From Dehalococcoidia bacterium (GTDB lineage: Bacteria > Chloroflexota > Dehalococcoidia > SHYD01 > SHYC01): a stretch of DNA of 5,290 bases. Location: positions 1 through 5,290 of the forward strand of contig JAENIT010000007.1 in assembly GCA_016844365.1 (NCBI GenBank), given 5' to 3'. The notes below the pieces were generated by a model. It was not told the DNA's origin and did no database searches. It worked only from the letters and a program-made list of their open reading frames with translations. Made by a program: the position numbers and the translations under genes. The stretch's first letter is position 1, and the number at the start of each line of letters is the position of its first letter. Positions 4,691 through 5,290 of this stretch are shown here, one piece after another.

Positions 4691-5290
4691 CTAGCCTACG
4701 GTGATAGGAGCTCCGCAGAACTCTTCGTAGTCTATTAGCTCCCGAATGGTCGGGTTCTCGCCGCAGACCGGGCACTTGGGGTCCTTGCGCAATTTCATAG
4801 CTCGGAACTCCATACTCAGAGCATCGAAGAGCAGGAGCCGCCCGGCCAGAGAGTCGCCGATGCCCAGCAGCAGCTTTATAGTCTCTATGGCCTGGATGCT
4901 TCCCACTATACCGGGCAGCACCCCCAAGACTCCGGCCTCCTGGCAGCTTGGAACCATCCCCGGAGGCGGTGGAGTAGGGTACAGGCAGCGGTAGCACCCG
5001 TTACCAGGCATAAAGACCGTCGCCTGCCCTTCAAACAGGAAGATACTGCCGTCCACCAAGGGCTTGTTCAGAAAAACACAGGCGTCGTTCACCAGGTAGC
5101 GGGTTGCGAAGTTGTCGCAGCCGTTGACCACTACATCGTAATCCTTGATTATGTCAAGGGCGTTCTCGGAGGTGAGGGCCTCCTGGTAACCTATCACCTC
5201 CACGTCTGGATTCAGATCCCTGATAGTGTCCCGGGCCGACTCTACCTTGGGCCGCCCGATGTCGTAGGTGTGGTGAAGGATCTGCCGCTG
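4691..5290 (-). CDS. moeB: MoeB/MoeZ-type sulfur-carrier adenylyltransferase (N-terminus beyond window)
   Basis: This E1-like enzyme adenylates the C-terminal glycine of a MoaD, ThiS or CysO carrier. The frame is open to the right edge, and 199 residues are visible, starting QRQILHHTYDIGRPKVESA. The ATP-binding GxGGLG region, about 60-80 residues, is missing. Seen are NGCDNFATRYLVND (with the Mg/ATP Asp), DGSIFLFEGQATVF, the zinc tetracysteine pairs CYRC (4996-4985) and CPVC (4774-4763), and the crossover-loop Cys in VPSCQEAGVLGVLPG. It ends RELIDYEEFCGAPITVG, right after the E1 domain. Mycobacterial MoeZ and many homologues add a C-terminal rhodanese domain there, absent here. A separate rhodanese lies three genes downstream. 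The GTG at 5203 is an internal valine, not a start. Confidence 0.93.
   Translation of the reverse strand, partial: QRQILHHTYDIGRPKVESARDTIRDLNPDVEVIGYQEALTSENALDIIKDYDVVVNGCDNFATRYLVNDACVFLNKPLVDGSIFLFEGQATVFMPGNGCYRCLYPTPPPPGMVPSCQEAGVLGVLPGIVGSIQAIETIKLLLGIGDSLAGRLLLFDALSMEFRAMKLRKDPKCPVCGENPTIRELIDYEEFCGAPITVG

Overview
The window is a one-directional block on the minus strand. In transcription order (high to low coordinates) it holds: a MoeB/MoeZ-type activating enzyme (cut by the right edge), a CysO-like sulfur carrier, a CysM-type cysteine synthase, a two-domain thiosulfate sulfurtransferase (rhodanese), a TusA-family protein, an unrecognised two-part DUF protein, and selenophosphate synthetase SelD (cut by the left edge). 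No RNA genes, CRISPR arrays, transposases or plus-strand genes were seen. The long plus-strand reading frames are shadows of these genes.

The genes form a sulfur and selenium handling neighbourhood. MoeB, CysO and CysM match the logic of the mycobacterial CysO pathway. There the E1-like enzyme adenylates the carrier's C-terminal Gly-Gly, the carrier becomes a thiocarboxylate, and CysM moves that sulfur onto O-phosphoserine to make cysteine. The carrier here ends Gly-Gly-Gln, so its last residue should be removed before activation. The rhodanese and TusA proteins are persulfide carriers. SelD makes selenophosphate from selenide and ATP.

The most striking point is that selD is itself a selenoprotein gene. 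Codon 18, at the position of the catalytic Cys17 of E. coli SelD, is an in-frame TGA (809-811) in the context C-A-G-U-A-A-K. The frame is otherwise open from the GTG start at 862 to the window edge. Simple ORF calling therefore misses this gene. The host must have the Sec decoding machinery (SelA, SelB, SelC).

Intergenic regions carry structure. Degenerate CCCTTCG...TCAGGACA repeats and back-to-back hairpins lie between cysM and the rhodanese. A 16-base exact copy of part of one repeat lies just upstream of selD. The leaders of both tusA and selD have overlapping, mutually exclusive inverted repeats.

The host looks like a mid-to-high GC bacterium. The mix of Sec-containing SelD, CysO/CysM, CPYT-type TusA and abundant short TTCGAC/GTCGAA repeats suggests Chloroflexota (Dehalococcoidia-like). 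This is an impression from protein and repeat style, not a proof, and other lineages are possible.
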